From assembly GCA_964578605.1 (NCBI GenBank), contig CAZODO010000001.1, positions 1 through 64,000 of the forward strand: DNA of 64,000 nucleotides, given 5' to 3'. Source of the stretch: JAXMHN01 sp964578605. Its GTDB lineage: Bacteria > Verrucomicrobiota > Verrucomicrobiia > Limisphaerales > SIBE01. A program made the translations under genes and the position numbers. Below the pieces are notes generated by a model. That model was not told where the DNA came from. It searched no databases and saw only the letters and a program-made list of their open reading frames with translations. Below are positions 25,603-35,683 of the stretch, piece after piece (position 1 is the first letter of the stretch; each line of letters starts with the position of its first letter).

Positions 25603-28600
25603 GTGAGCCGCGAACGTGACATCTTTCTTGAAGCCCTGGAGCAGCCTTCGACCGAGGCCCGGGCGGCTTTTATTGAGCGCGCGACCGCGGGTGACCCGAA
25701 GCTGAAGGAAGACGTCGAGGCGCTGCTCGCCAGCGATCAAGCAGACACCTTTCTGGAACGGGGCGATGTCGGACGATTGCGGACTTCGATGGAAGTGACG
25801 GGCAGGCTCACGTTTAAGGAGGAGCAGATTGGGGATTTCGTGGGGCGATACAAACTTCTGGAGAAGATCGGCGAGGGCGGATTCGGGATTGTCTATCGAG
25901 CCGAGCAGAGCGAACCCGTTCGGCGCCAGGTCGCCCTCAAGGTCATCAAGCTGGGGATGGACACCAAGAGTGTGGTGGCCCGATTTGAAGCGGAGCGTCA
26001 GGCGCTGGCGCTTATGGATCATCCGAGTGTCGCGCGGGTGCTGGACGGCGGGGCCACGGAAACGGGACGGCCCTACTTTGTCATGGAGTTGGTGCGGGGA
26101 GTTCCCATTACCGAATATTGCGCGGCGAATCAGATGCCCCTGGAGGAACGCCTCCGGCTCTTCATTCAGCTTTGCCACGCGGTCCAGCACGCGCACCAAA
26201 AGGGTGTGATCCACCGCGACCTGAAACCCTCCAATGTGCTCGTCACGGTCCAGGATGGAAAACCGATGCCGAAAGTCATCGATTTTGGAATCGCGAAGGC
26301 CATCGAGGAACCGCTGACGTCGAAGACGATTCTGACCAATTTTCACGCGTTCATCGGGACACCTGCTTACACCAGCCCGGAGCAGGCCGAGATGACGGGA
26401 TCGGACGTGGATACCCGGAGCGACATCTATTCGCTGGGGGTTCTGCTTTACGAATTACTCACCTGGACAACCCCTTTCGACGCCAAGGAGCTGACTCAAT
26501 CGGGACTGGAGGGAATGCGGCGCACGATCCGGGAGGTCGAGCCACCCACACCTTCAACCCGGTTGCGACGGGCTCTCGCCGGAAAGCCAGCGCGCCAGGG
26601 GAGCATGCAGGTCGATCGAGACCTGGATTGGATCGTCATGAGGTGTCTGGAGAAAGATCGAGCTCGCCGCTACTCGACCGCGGAGGAGTTGGCTGCCGAT
26701 CTCCAGCGCTATCTCAACCAGGAACCCGTCTTGGCCAGGCCTCCGACCCGGGCCTACCGCCTGCGCAAGGCCGTTCTCCGGCATCGCACGGCTTTTGCCG
26801 CCGTGGCCGCGATTCTCCTCGCGGTGGGTGTGGGCACCTCCGTCAGTATTCGGCAGGCGGTTCGAGCCACACGCGCGGAACGCGCTGCCGAACTGGGGCG
26901 AAAGAACGAGGCGCTGCTTCGATCCAATGCGGAACGGGAGCGCGAGCGTGCTTTGGCAAACCAGGAAAGAGCGGAGCTGAACGAGTATGTGGCCGACATC
27001 AATCTCGCCCACAAGTCCATCGTTGCCGGCAACCTCGCGCGAGGGACAGAACTCTTGACCCGACACCGCGCCAAGGGTTCGCAACGGTTCGAGTGGCAAT
27101 ACTTGCGGAATGCGGCGCAAGGGGATGACCACCGGTTGTTCGCGCAAGAGGCATCCGGCATCCTGTCGTTGGCGAATTCGCCGGAGTGGCTGGTGGTCGG
27201 CCTGCAAGACTCGGTTCGAATCTACGACTGGAAAACCGGCAGTTTGGCCAAGACACTGAACAAGACGGGTTCTTCTGTTGCTTTGTCGAGGGCCGGTTTC
27301 CTTGCGACGGCAAGCAAGACCGCCGTTCGGGTCTGGCGAACCTCGGATTGGGCTGAGGTGTTCTCAATTCCGGGGCACACGGCTCCCGCATCCTTCTCAC
27401 CCGATGGACGCCGGTTGGCAGCGAACTCGCCCGGAGGAGTGCGTGTCTTCGATAGTGACGACGGACAGCTCGTGGCTGAAATCCCCGACACCCTGCCACC
27501 CTTTGCCTTCAGCCCACAAGGGAACCTGATCGCCGTTGACTCCCCCAACGGGATTGTTCTCTGGGACATAGACGCCGGAAAACCGTCGCGCCATTTGGAG
27601 AACTCACAGGGAATCTTCGCCGATCCCAGAATGCGCTCCATGAACGCGTTAGTGTTTTCTCCGGACGGGGATTCCGTGATCGCGGCTCGCAATCTTCTGC
27701 GAGAAGGCAGCATCTATGTTCTCGATGTGTGGAACTCCGCAACGGGTGCGAAGATGGCCAGTGTGCCGGCGCATCGCGACGCGGTGGAACATGGGGGCCT
27801 GGTTTCAGGGATCGCGGTTGCTCCCAACGGACAGCTCGTCGTGTCCGGGAGTCACGATCACTCCATTCGATTGTGGGACTTCGGGGCCAGGCAGTGCGTG
27901 GCCAGATTGTATGGGAATCCGTCAGAAGTCTGGGCCGTCGCCTTCGCCGCCCATGGTCAGGGCATTATCAGCGGCGCCAAAGACGGGACCGTGCGGATAT
28001 GGACAACCAACCGCACTGAGCGGGAACAGCTTTACCAAGGCAGTTGGGCACCGGTTAAGTTTTCTCAAGACGGTCGAGCGCTTGCCGTCATCGATGCCCA
28101 GTCCAGGTTCGCCCTGCTGAACCTGAAGACAGGCGAGGTCGAAGAGCAGCTTCAGCTCACGAAAAGACTCCTTTGGACGGGGGCAATCAGCGATGACCTG
28201 CAAACCCTGGTGGAGCCCTTAGGCGAGGGCGGAATCCGCGTTTGGGACCTGCGAACGAGAGAGTCAGTCGAACTGGGTCGTGAACTTCGGAAACCGTGGG
28301 CTGCGATCGCGCCGGATGGATCAGCGCTCCTTGCAGGGGGAGGAGGCTCTACCCTTTGGTGGAATTTGCGCGCGCTTTCCGAGCCGCCGCTCCGAATGGA
28401 AGGCAAAGGCGCTCTGTTCTCGCGCAACGGCGCGGCGTTGGTGACGCTCCACGACGGATATTTCAAGGTGTGGGAAGCGAAGGCGCGATCGCTCAAAGCG
28501 AAGTTTCCCGTTCAGGCAGATTTCGGTTTCGCCACTTCGCTCGCTCTCTCCGATGACGGCAGGGTTCTCGCGATCGGGTCAAATCCAATGACGGAAAGCG

Positions 28601-28932
28601 AGAATGCGGTCCATTTGTGGGAGACCGGCACGGGGAAACTTCTCGGCACTTGCAGAGGGCATACTCAGGGAGTTCGGTGGCTGGCTTTGACACCCGATGG
28701 CGAGACACTGGCGTCGGTCAGCGATGACAGCACCCTGCGTTTCTGGAATGTTCGAACGCAGCAGGAACTCCTCTCGATCCAGCGCCTCGTTGATCCGGTA
28801 AGGGAGATCGTGTTTTCTCCTGACGGGCAATGGCTGGCGGCAAGAACGGCCAGTGGCCTGCGGCTGCTGGATGGATCCCAAGACCGGACTCGAGCGGCGC
28901 CGAGCATCGCCCACGCGGAGACAGACCTTTGA
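25603..28932 (+). CDS. Transmembrane Ser/Thr protein kinase with WD40 repeats
   Basis: 1109-aa receptor-like kinase. Residues about 84-370 form a PknB-type kinase: glycine loop IGEGGFGIVY at 89-98, Lys113 in VALKVIK, catalytic HRDLKPSN with D206, DFG at 227-229 and GTPAYTSPEQAE. One membrane helix (AAFAAVAAILLAVGVGTSVSI) lies near 396-416, then a coiled coil (about 420-465) and WD40-like blades from about 500 to the end, with motifs such as SGSHDHSIRLWDFG and SVSDDSTLRFWNV. The GTG start fits the family opening SRERDIFLEAL; the upstream ATG would add 35 unlikely residues. The WD40 part should be outside the membrane if the kinase is cytoplasmic. Confidence 0.93.
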   Translation: MSRERDIFLEALEQPSTEARAAFIERATAGDPKLKEDVEALLASDQADTFLERGDVGRLRTSMEVTGRLTFKEEQIGDFVGRYKLLEKIGEGGFGIVYRAEQSEPVRRQVALKVIKLGMDTKSVVARFEAERQALALMDHPSVARVLDGGATETGRPYFVMELVRGVPITEYCAANQMPLEERLRLFIQLCHAVQHAHQKGVIHRDLKPSNVLVTVQDGKPMPKVIDFGIAKAIEEPLTSKTILTNFHAFIGTPAYTSPEQAEMTGSDVDTRSDIYSLGVLLYELLTWTTPFDAKELTQSGLEGMRRTIREVEPPTPSTRLRRALAGKPARQGSMQVDRDLDWIVMRCLEKDRARRYSTAEELAADLQRYLNQEPVLARPPTRAYRLRKAVLRHRTAFAAVAAILLAVGVGTSVSIRQAVRATRAERAAELGRKNEALLRSNAERERERALANQERAELNEYVADINLAHKSIVAGNLARGTELLTRHRAKGSQRFEWQYLRNAAQGDDHRLFAQEASGILSLANSPEWLVVGLQDSVRIYDWKTGSLAKTLNKTGSSVALSRAGFLATASKTAVRVWRTSDWAEVFSIPGHTAPASFSPDGRRLAANSPGGVRVFDSDDGQLVAEIPDTLPPFAFSPQGNLIAVDSPNGIVLWDIDAGKPSRHLENSQGIFADPRMRSMNALVFSPDGDSVIAARNLLREGSIYVLDVWNSATGAKMASVPAHRDAVEHGGLVSGIAVAPNGQLVVSGSHDHSIRLWDFGARQCVARLYGNPSEVWAVAFAAHGQGIISGAKDGTVRIWTTNRTEREQLYQGSWAPVKFSQDGRALAVIDAQSRFALLNLKTGEVEEQLQLTKRLLWTGAISDDLQTLVEPLGEGGIRVWDLRTRESVELGRELRKPWAAIAPDGSALLAGGGGSTLWWNLRALSEPPLRMEGKGALFSRNGAALVTLHDGYFKVWEAKARSLKAKFPVQADFGFATSLALSDDGRVLAIGSNPMTESENAVHLWETGTGKLLGTCRGHTQGVRWLALTPDGETLASVSDDSTLRFWNVRTQQELLSIQRLVDPVREIVFSPDGQWLAARTASGLRLLDGSQDRTRAAPSIAHAETDL

Positions 28933-28968
28933 CTGGAGTGAATCGTTTCTAAGACATCAACCCCCTTT

Positions 28969-30315
28969 ATGAAAACTAAACCTGACCACTTCGTGATGCC
29001 CGTGATCGGCTTGATCGCCTGGGCCATGCTGGCTTCCTATGCGCTTGCCGACGATTGGCCACAGTATCTTGGCCCCAAAAGAAATAGCACCTCACCCCAA
29101 AAGAGCCTTCTTCGGACCTGGCCGGAGAAAGGGCCGGACGTTCTCTGGAGCACCGCCGTAGGCAGAGGTTTTGGCGGGCCGGTTGTCAAAGACGGCAAAG
29201 TTTACCTGCTCGACCGGGAGGATAAGATCGGCGACAACCTTCGTTGTTTCGACCTCTCAAACGGCAATCAGCTCTGGAACTTCGCGTATGATGCTCCGGG
29301 CACGGTGATGTTCCCAGGTTCACGGAGCGTGCCGACCGTGGACGGCGACAAGGTGTTCTCCTGTGGTCACAACGGTGACTTGTACTGCATCGACATCAAT
29401 ACTCACAAGCCCGTTTGGAACAAGAATGTCTGGAAGGATTTCGGCGGTGAAAGGTTGCCGTTTTGGGCGATTACGCAATGTCCCCTGGTGTACGGTGACC
29501 TGGTGATCGTGGCCTCCCAGGCACCTCAAGCCGGTGTTGTCGCCTACCAAAAACTGACCGGAAAGCTTCAATGGAAAACACCGTCTCTTGGCCTCATCAG
29601 CTATGCCAGTCCGGCCGTCGTCAAGGTCGACGGAAAAGACCACGTGGTCATGGTGACCTCCTCGACAAATCCCTTCCAGCGCACCAGTCCGATCGATGAA
29701 CTGGGCAACGTCGTCGGAATCGAGCCACTCACCGGAGACATCCTCTGGAGATTTGACAAGTGGGAATGCCATATTCCCGTGGCGAGCGCCGTCGATGCGG
29801 ATGAGAATAGAGTTCTTATCGTCGGCGGATATGAGCTCGGTGCGTTGATGCTCAAAATCGAGAAGAATGCCGAGGGCCGCTACGCCGCCGCGGAGCTCTT
29901 CAGAACCAAAGAGTTCGGCGATCAAACAAAACCGCCCGTGCTTCATGAGCGGCATTTCTATGCGCAGTACGGAACCAATAACCGTCGGGACGGAATGGCT
30001 TGCATGAGTATGGATGGCCGGATCCTGTGGAAAACGAAACGTTCGCCCGACTTCAATAAAGGCAGCATGATTCTGGCCGATGGCCTGATTCTGGCGAGCG
30101 ACGGAGCCAGGGCGCTCTACCTTATCGAACCCGCCCCTTCGGGATTCAAGCAGATTGCCTCCGCGGAGTTACTACCCGAACCGGCTCCGGGCGACGATGG
30201 AATGGCAGCACGAGTTGGGGGCAGAAACCAGAACTGGGCACCGATGGCGCTTGCGGACGGAAAGCTGCTCATCCGGGACCAGGCGCAGCTCAAGTGCATT
30301 AGAGTTGCTGAATAA
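28969..30315 (+). CDS. Exported PQQ-like beta-propeller protein, second copy
   Basis: 448-aa propeller protein with a clear signal peptide ending SYALA before DDWPQYLGPKRNSTS. Blade motifs include GNQLWNFAYD, HKPVWNKNVW, GKLQWKTPS, GDILWRFDK and GRILWKTKRS. It is the same length as the propeller at 24.06 kb but clearly diverged from it. It lies 36 bp after the kinase gene and 60 bp before the CotH gene, so it is probably co-transcribed. Proteins of this type are abundant in Verrucomicrobia and their substrates are mostly unknown. Confidence 0.9.
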   Translation: MKTKPDHFVMPVIGLIAWAMLASYALADDWPQYLGPKRNSTSPQKSLLRTWPEKGPDVLWSTAVGRGFGGPVVKDGKVYLLDREDKIGDNLRCFDLSNGNQLWNFAYDAPGTVMFPGSRSVPTVDGDKVFSCGHNGDLYCIDINTHKPVWNKNVWKDFGGERLPFWAITQCPLVYGDLVIVASQAPQAGVVAYQKLTGKLQWKTPSLGLISYASPAVVKVDGKDHVVMVTSSTNPFQRTSPIDELGNVVGIEPLTGDILWRFDKWECHIPVASAVDADENRVLIVGGYELGALMLKIEKNAEGRYAAAELFRTKEFGDQTKPPVLHERHFYAQYGTNNRRDGMACMSMDGRILWKTKRSPDFNKGSMILADGLILASDGARALYLIEPAPSGFKQIASAELLPEPAPGDDGMAARVGGRNQNWAPMALADGKLLIRDQAQLKCIRVAE

Positions 30316-30375
30316 CGTGCGGGCCTAAGTCGGAAAAGTGCCCCGCTGAGACAGGCCACTTAAAAAATTCATTCT

Positions 30376-31803
30376 ATGATCCGAAACCTAATCGTGCTCG
30401 CGGCGGTTTTGTTGGGCTTGGCCGGCGGCCGGTCAACAGCCGCCGAAGTCATCCGCAAAGACGAGGCAAAAGACCTTGCCGCGGGGGAGATCTTTCAGTT
30501 CACGAATATTTGGACCGTGCATCTGACCTTTGCGCCAGAGCAATGGGAGGCCATGGAGCCAAAACAGCGGCCAAGGTCCCTAGGAGGACCGCGCGGCGGC
30601 AGGAGCTTTCTTCAAGGTCCCGAGGGCAGCCGGAACGGGATCGCATCGGCTTTCGGGTTCGTCTTCGACTATGTCCGTGCCGATGTTGAGTTTGGCACCT
30701 TCCGGTTTAAGGATGTTGGGGTCCGATACAAAGGGAACGGCACCTTCTTCAGCTCGCAGCAAAGTCTGAAGCGTTCCCTCAAGATCGACCTTAACCAGTT
30801 TAAGAAGGGTCAAAAGCTCGCCGGGATGTCACAGCTCAACCTCCACAATGCCGTGCGGGATCCCAGTTTCATGAACGAAGCGGTTGCTTACCGGCTTTTT
30901 CGCGACGGCGGAGTTCCCGCTTCGCGCACGGCTTACGCGAAGGTCTACATCACGGTTCCCGGGAAACATGATCGGCGGTATTTCGGGCTTTACAGCCTCG
31001 TTGAGGATGTGGGGGCTGCGTTCGTAGAGGAGCGCTTCGGTCCTTCAAAGGGAGCCCTTCTCAAACCGGTGACTCCGAACCTGTTCTCGGACCTCGGTGA
31101 CGATTGGAAAGAGTACCATCAGACTTACGATCCTAAAGGAAGCCTCTCGGACGCGGAGAAACAGCATATCATTCAGTTCTGCAAGTTCGCGACAAAAGCC
31201 GATGACAAAGAGTTTGCGGCGAAGCTTCCGGATTACCTGGACATCGATAACTTTGCCCGCTACATGGCGATCACGGCCTGGTCCAGCGATCTCGACGGCA
31301 TTCTGGGGCCCGGCCAGAACTTTTACGTGTATCTCCATCCGAAGACGCAGCGGTTCCTGTTTATTCCCTGGGACCAGGACCAGCCGTTCGGCCAGTTCCC
31401 TCGCGGAACACAGGAGCAGCGTGAGAACCTCAGCATCCAGAAGCCCTGGGCGGGCGGGAACCGTTTTCTTGAGAGAATCGTCAAGACGGAATCGTTCCAA
31501 ACGAATTACCTTGCGCGCCTGCGGGAGTTCAGTGAGACAATCTTTCAGCCAGAGCGCATTCACCAGCAGGTGGACGAACTGGCGAACGTTCTACGGGGCC
31601 CGTTGGAAGAAGAATCGCCGGAGCGACTCGCCGCCTTGACCAAAGCGGTGGCTGGGGAGGAAGTTTCGATCACCATGGGGCCGGGATTTGCGGGGAGCAC
31701 TCGGGTGAAACCCATCAGGCCGTTTGTCGTCGCCCGTGCCAAGTCCGTAACCGAGCAACTCGCCGGCAAACGAGAAGGTCAGGCCGTCGGTCGAGGCTTC
31801 TGA
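30376..31803 (+). CDS. Exported CotH-family protein
   Basis: 475-aa protein with signal peptide MIRNLIVLAAVLLGLAGGRSTAA. The CotH kinase-like domain covers about residues 45-400: FRFKDVGVRYKGNGTF, SLKIDLNQF, YFGLYSLVEDVGAAFVEERFG, GALLKP and FLFIPWDQDQPFG, in which the WDQD acidic pair resembles the metal-binding motif of CotH kinases. It closes the sigma-propeller-kinase-propeller-CotH cluster. Sporulation is not implied, since the domain is common in secreted proteins of this phylum. Confidence 0.9.
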   Translation: MIRNLIVLAAVLLGLAGGRSTAAEVIRKDEAKDLAAGEIFQFTNIWTVHLTFAPEQWEAMEPKQRPRSLGGPRGGRSFLQGPEGSRNGIASAFGFVFDYVRADVEFGTFRFKDVGVRYKGNGTFFSSQQSLKRSLKIDLNQFKKGQKLAGMSQLNLHNAVRDPSFMNEAVAYRLFRDGGVPASRTAYAKVYITVPGKHDRRYFGLYSLVEDVGAAFVEERFGPSKGALLKPVTPNLFSDLGDDWKEYHQTYDPKGSLSDAEKQHIIQFCKFATKADDKEFAAKLPDYLDIDNFARYMAITAWSSDLDGILGPGQNFYVYLHPKTQRFLFIPWDQDQPFGQFPRGTQEQRENLSIQKPWAGGNRFLERIVKTESFQTNYLARLREFSETIFQPERIHQQVDELANVLRGPLEEESPERLAALTKAVAGEEVSITMGPGFAGSTRVKPIRPFVVARAKSVTEQLAGKREGQAVGRGF

Positions 31804-31946
31804 TGCGCCGAAGCGTCTGCTGAGAAAGGGGATCGGCCCCGCCCTTCCAAGCGATTGTCCGAGTGGTGGGGACCGATTGCCCCTTGCCGATCACTCGCTC
31901 AGGGTCATCGCAAGCGGCAGCCAGTTGCGGCTGCCGCCGCGTTCAA

Positions 31947-32015
31947 GGCGCGCTGGAAGTCACCGACCCACGCCCGCTCAACGGGCAGCGGTTCTACCGG
32001 GTCCTGGCGAAGTGA
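31947..32015 (+). pseudogene. C-terminal relic of an LTD/CotH-type secreted protein
   Basis: Twenty-two codons plus a stop encode GALEVTDPRPLNGQRFYRVLAK. The end of the 1691-aa protein at 20.83-20.89 kb reads GVLEITDPRPLNGQRFYRVQVK, so 18 of 22 residues agree. No matching sequence precedes it in frame. It appears to be the tail of a deleted paralogue, left behind the CotH gene and converging on the 1012-aa gene. Confidence 0.7.
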
Positions 32016-32027
32016 CGAAATGCCAAG

Positions 32028-35000
32028 CTACTCGCTCTGGGCAAAGCGGAAGACGTATCGCAACCCGTTCTCGACCGGTTGCACGCGGGTTTCACCACCG
32101 GCGTCCTGGCAAACAGGAGCGTCCAATTGCCGTCCGTCCACGTCAAAGACGTGGGCTTCGGCAAGCGCGCCACGGGTGGAGTAGGGGCGGCGGAGCGTAA
32201 AAGCGCCACCGGAAATCGGGATGACCTCCAAACGTCCGTCGTCCAGAGGGCGTATTGCCAGGGCTCCGTCTGAGGTGGCTTCGGGCGTTTCGAACATCTT
32301 CCCGCGGCCGTTCAGGTAGGTGTAGGCTCCGCTCCGGAGGTAATCGACGCGATGGGAGGATTGGAGTGCCGAAAAGCTGACCAATTGGCGGTCACTCGTG
32401 AACGCGGCCCATCCGGACGCAGGCAAGGTCAAGTCCGAGATTCGGCGCTCGAAGTCCGCAGCCAGGCCCGTGCGCGCGCCCCGGCCTGAACGGCGTCCGC
32501 CCAGCGCTGATGCGGGGAGCTTCCAGTCGTCTGTGGCATGGTCGTTGAACCACAGCGAAAGGCCGCCGGGATACTCCACCATGAGTTGCCGGTGGGAGCG
32601 GGGCAGATCGCGAATCACCGCTTCGGAAACGCTGACCAGGTTGGTGCCGTCCCAGTAGGCGATGCGGCGCGGCGCTTTCAATCCGTATCGGGACTGGACT
32701 TGTTGAAGCATGTAATAGGATCGGCAAACGCGGTCCATACCATGCGCTTCTTCCACCAGCCAGCCGATGTGCCCATAGGCCATGGTGTTCAAGAGGAATC
32801 GGTCAATCGCGCGATCCATGTTCTCAGCCTTGCGCCAATCCGGAATGGCGTCGCAGAAGTTTGCCGTCCAGCCCATGCCGATATCGCACTCCTTCGTATG
32901 AATCTCGTAGAGGTCGAAGATGGGCAGGAGGGGCTCTTTCGCCAGCGGCCGCCCATCGTAAGCGAGAGCGTAATTACCGTCGGCCAAACCGGCGTAGAGC
33001 CAGTGATAGGTGCCCTCGGAGAAGATCGGCCCGCCGTAAACTCGCGAGTCGTTTCGCAACAACTCGCCATAGGCGTAGAACGTCTGCGCAAACGTCCCGG
33101 CGCCTGGGACGCGGGCATCGTAATCGTTATAGCCCCAGGGCGAGACGGCCGTATGCACGTCGGTGTAGGCGCTGTTCGGATCGTACTTCGCTTTGATCTG
33201 CGGCGCCAGCAACGCATCGAATTCGACGGCTTTAACCGGCTTCTCCGCGTAGCAGCGCGGCCAGGCGCTCCGCCAATTGCCATCCGGCTGGCGCTGCACG
33301 CCATCGGGCGACCAAAACTCATTCACGGGGGCGTAATCGGTGTAGTTGCTGTAGAGCCCCGCGAGCCATCCCAGTCCGCGCTGGTGCGCCACGTAATTTT
33401 GCAGCGCTTCGTCGCCGCCCTTCTTTGGTGCCGCGCGCAACCGCAGGGTGAAACTCTCGCCGCCGTCGCGCCACGCAATCTCGTGGTTGCACTGGATCAG
33501 CTTCTCGATGCCGTAAGCCCGGAGCATGCGGCTGCGCTTCATTTCCTTCTCGAAATCGTTAGGCCCCCAGGACTCTTGCCAAAGCCGGTCGACGGCATCG
33601 GCTGCCCGCAATCCCGGCGGATTCGGAATGGTCGGAAGCACCTCCTCGAAAACGGGGGACACTGTGATGAAAAGGCGTTCGAACATCGGGTTGCGCTGGC
33701 CGTCTGTGCGGGCGTGGTAGCGGACGCCGCCGTTGATCTTGGCGCTGTTGGTGGAAGCGGACTCTGCCGCGTAAGGCTCCGAGCCGTTCGAGCGGTACCA
33801 GTCCAACCAAAGGCTCGTGAACACATGTCCCTTTCCCGCACGCGAAATCAGCACGCTCGGGTGCACCCCGCCGCCGTAGGTCAGATAGGGAATCCAGACC
33901 GTGCGCGGTTCCGAGACGCCTGTGATCTGGCCGAAGCTGAGTTCGGTGGCGTTGCCGCTGCGGTTGATCACGTCAACGACCAGCGATTTTTGCCAAAGGC
34001 GAAGCACCAGAATCGTGCCATCCGCATATTCAGCGGTGAGGGCGTCGCTGGTCAGCTTGGTGTTTCGCAGAGCGGCTTGCTGTGGCGCGTCGGGAGTTCG
34101 CACCGCGCCGCCATCCATCACGGCGGCGTTCCAGGCGATCTTCTGTGGCGCGTCACCCCATTCGAATCTGGCCGAGATCCCGCTCAATCCCTTTTCTGCA
34201 TCGAACTCGTAACTGACCCGGCCGTCTTCGCCCGTGTAAACCAGGGCGACCCGCTCTCCGAACACAACCAACTCATTGCGAAACCCGTTGGCCGGGTGCG
34301 GCGGTAGAATGGTCTGCTCGCGCGTTGGGAACGGGAGTTTGCCCGGTCCGGTGTTTACTCCGGGAGACTGGCCTTCGAATAGCGTCAGGTTGCGGCGCGG
34401 GCGAGGAGCGAATTGCAGTGGAGGCAACGACTCCCGAAAGAAGTGGATCGAATCCAGGAAGATCTCGCGCCATTCGGATTGCCAGCCCCCAGCAATTTCG
34501 ATTTGTTCGAGGAAAACGGGCCACTGCTGGTGTTTGGGCAGCTTCTTGTGAATGAGCCACCATTCCTTCCAACGCACACGGTCGGCTTCGAACGGGCGCA
34601 CAGGTCCATCAACCCCTTCGCGCAAGTGCAACAGGATACGCACAGGCGGGGTGTCTGGTGGATTCTCCCAATCCCAGCGGTTGCCGTAGACCCACATCTC
34701 TACCGAATCAGCGTCGTGGCCCATCATGACGGGCTGGTCTGGGGTCAGCAGGATGCGCGGCTTGTCCTCCGACTTTCCGGAACCACGGTAGCGCAGTTTC
34801 GCGACCGGCCTATCCCAGATGTTCTGAGCCTGGCTGAGGGCCAATTCTGCATCCGTCTCGCCTTCGACCTTGATGGACCACCCTTCGAGTCGCTGGAAGG
34901 TCAGAGGCAGGCCCGGACCGCTGGGCTCCTTGCGATTGGCCCAAACCATCTCGTAAGGTCTTTCGCCGACGGGTTCGGCGGGATCCAATTCCGTCTTGAT

Positions 35001-35066
35001 GCGAATGTCCGCCGCCCCGAGAGATAGGACAGCCGAAGCCAATGTGAGGAGAATCAGTGGTTTCAT
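32028..35066 (-). CDS. Large exported glycoside-hydrolase-like protein
   Basis: 1012-aa protein with signal peptide MKPLILLTLASAVLSLGAA; ATG 35066 is chosen because the hydrophobic core follows it directly. The N-terminal third looks beta-rich, with IWDRPVAKLRYRGSGKSEDKP and SVEMWVYGN. The middle (about 480-830) looks like a glycosidase TIM barrel with acidic clusters in YTDVHTAVSPWGYNDYDARV, GPIFSEGTYHWLYAG and WLVEEAHGMDRV. This recalls DUF5696/GH101-like proteins but no family assignment is firm. The C-terminal domain is again beta-rich. It is probably periplasmic or secreted and active on a polysaccharide. It converges with the CotH gene. Confidence 0.8.
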   Translation of the reverse strand: MKPLILLTLASAVLSLGAADIRIKTELDPAEPVGERPYEMVWANRKEPSGPGLPLTFQRLEGWSIKVEGETDAELALSQAQNIWDRPVAKLRYRGSGKSEDKPRILLTPDQPVMMGHDADSVEMWVYGNRWDWENPPDTPPVRILLHLREGVDGPVRPFEADRVRWKEWWLIHKKLPKHQQWPVFLEQIEIAGGWQSEWREIFLDSIHFFRESLPPLQFAPRPRRNLTLFEGQSPGVNTGPGKLPFPTREQTILPPHPANGFRNELVVFGERVALVYTGEDGRVSYEFDAEKGLSGISARFEWGDAPQKIAWNAAVMDGGAVRTPDAPQQAALRNTKLTSDALTAEYADGTILVLRLWQKSLVVDVINRSGNATELSFGQITGVSEPRTVWIPYLTYGGGVHPSVLISRAGKGHVFTSLWLDWYRSNGSEPYAAESASTNSAKINGGVRYHARTDGQRNPMFERLFITVSPVFEEVLPTIPNPPGLRAADAVDRLWQESWGPNDFEKEMKRSRMLRAYGIEKLIQCNHEIAWRDGGESFTLRLRAAPKKGGDEALQNYVAHQRGLGWLAGLYSNYTDYAPVNEFWSPDGVQRQPDGNWRSAWPRCYAEKPVKAVEFDALLAPQIKAKYDPNSAYTDVHTAVSPWGYNDYDARVPGAGTFAQTFYAYGELLRNDSRVYGGPIFSEGTYHWLYAGLADGNYALAYDGRPLAKEPLLPIFDLYEIHTKECDIGMGWTANFCDAIPDWRKAENMDRAIDRFLLNTMAYGHIGWLVEEAHGMDRVCRSYYMLQQVQSRYGLKAPRRIAYWDGTNLVSVSEAVIRDLPRSHRQLMVEYPGGLSLWFNDHATDDWKLPASALGGRRSGRGARTGLAADFERRISDLTLPASGWAAFTSDRQLVSFSALQSSHRVDYLRSGAYTYLNGRGKMFETPEATSDGALAIRPLDDGRLEVIPISGGAFTLRRPYSTRGALAEAHVFDVDGRQLDAPVCQDAGGETRVQPVENGLRYVFRFAQSE

Positions 35067-35425
35067 CGTTGCGGTGATTCGTCCCCGAGTATGCGTTCGG
35101 GACCAAGCCACGGCAAGGCCGATGGCGGGTTGCATCCCGTCAGGATCTCAGCGGATTCTGTCCCAGGCCATGACACGATGTCATCAAGTGAGGCAATTGC
35201 CAGCTGGCGCCCGTTTCTTCCGCTCTCTTTGCGCCTTGGAGAGTATCCTGGGCGCGCCAGTGCTCATTGGAGGCACACTTCCTGCATTTGCCGGTTTCGA
35301 TGGGACGAACCATGTGCAACATGCGGAATCGAGCTGTCTGCGGCTCCATTCCGGAGCGGGACTGCCTGCCGGAGCGGGAAGGCGGGCTGACAGGGGAGAG
35401 GGCCAGGCTTCGCCTGACAACGACG

Positions 35426-35683
35426 GTGGATTCATTGATGAATCGATGGTGCAAGCGGGGAGCGGTCAAGCCTTTGCAGATTCTGTTGCGGGCTTATCCC
35501 GGTCCCTTGTGGCATGCCTATCACAGGATGGAATTGCTCGAATGCCTCGAGACCTTGAACGGGAGCAAAGACGAACTCCTTCCCGAGGAGCGATCTATGT
35601 TGTCCGACTCCTTGGATTTGCTCCGGGGGCGCCACGCGGGTCCGATGGGCATCGATCCGAGCATCGAGATTGCGTGCGAATGA
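35426..35683 (+). CDS. Small hypothetical helical protein (RWC motif)
   Basis: About 85-residue protein containing VDSLMNRWCKRGAVKPLQIL, then LRAYPGPLWHAYHRMELLECLETLN and DELLPEERSMLSDSLDLLRG. It is all-helical in appearance. I recall short helical proteins with the same RWC.RR opening in Verrucomicrobia, unverified. The start is uncertain: GTG 35426 fits that memory, while ATG 35438 or ATG 35300-35321 are possible, and none has a good ribosome site. Its stop overlaps the next start in an ATGA, which supports both genes being real. Confidence 0.55.
   Translation: MDSLMNRWCKRGAVKPLQILLRAYPGPLWHAYHRMELLECLETLNGSKDELLPEERSMLSDSLDLLRGRHAGPMGIDPSIEIACE

Noticed and set aside
24064..30315. PQQ-dependent alcohol dehydrogenases.
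   Set aside because: The propellers have blade motifs but lack the catalytic and cytochrome features and the length of quinoprotein dehydrogenases.
32538..34307. A 589-codon open frame on the plus strand within the 1012-aa glycosidase-like gene.
   Set aside because: Antisense shadow with low-complexity composition and no motif; the minus-strand frame has a signal peptide and folded-domain composition.
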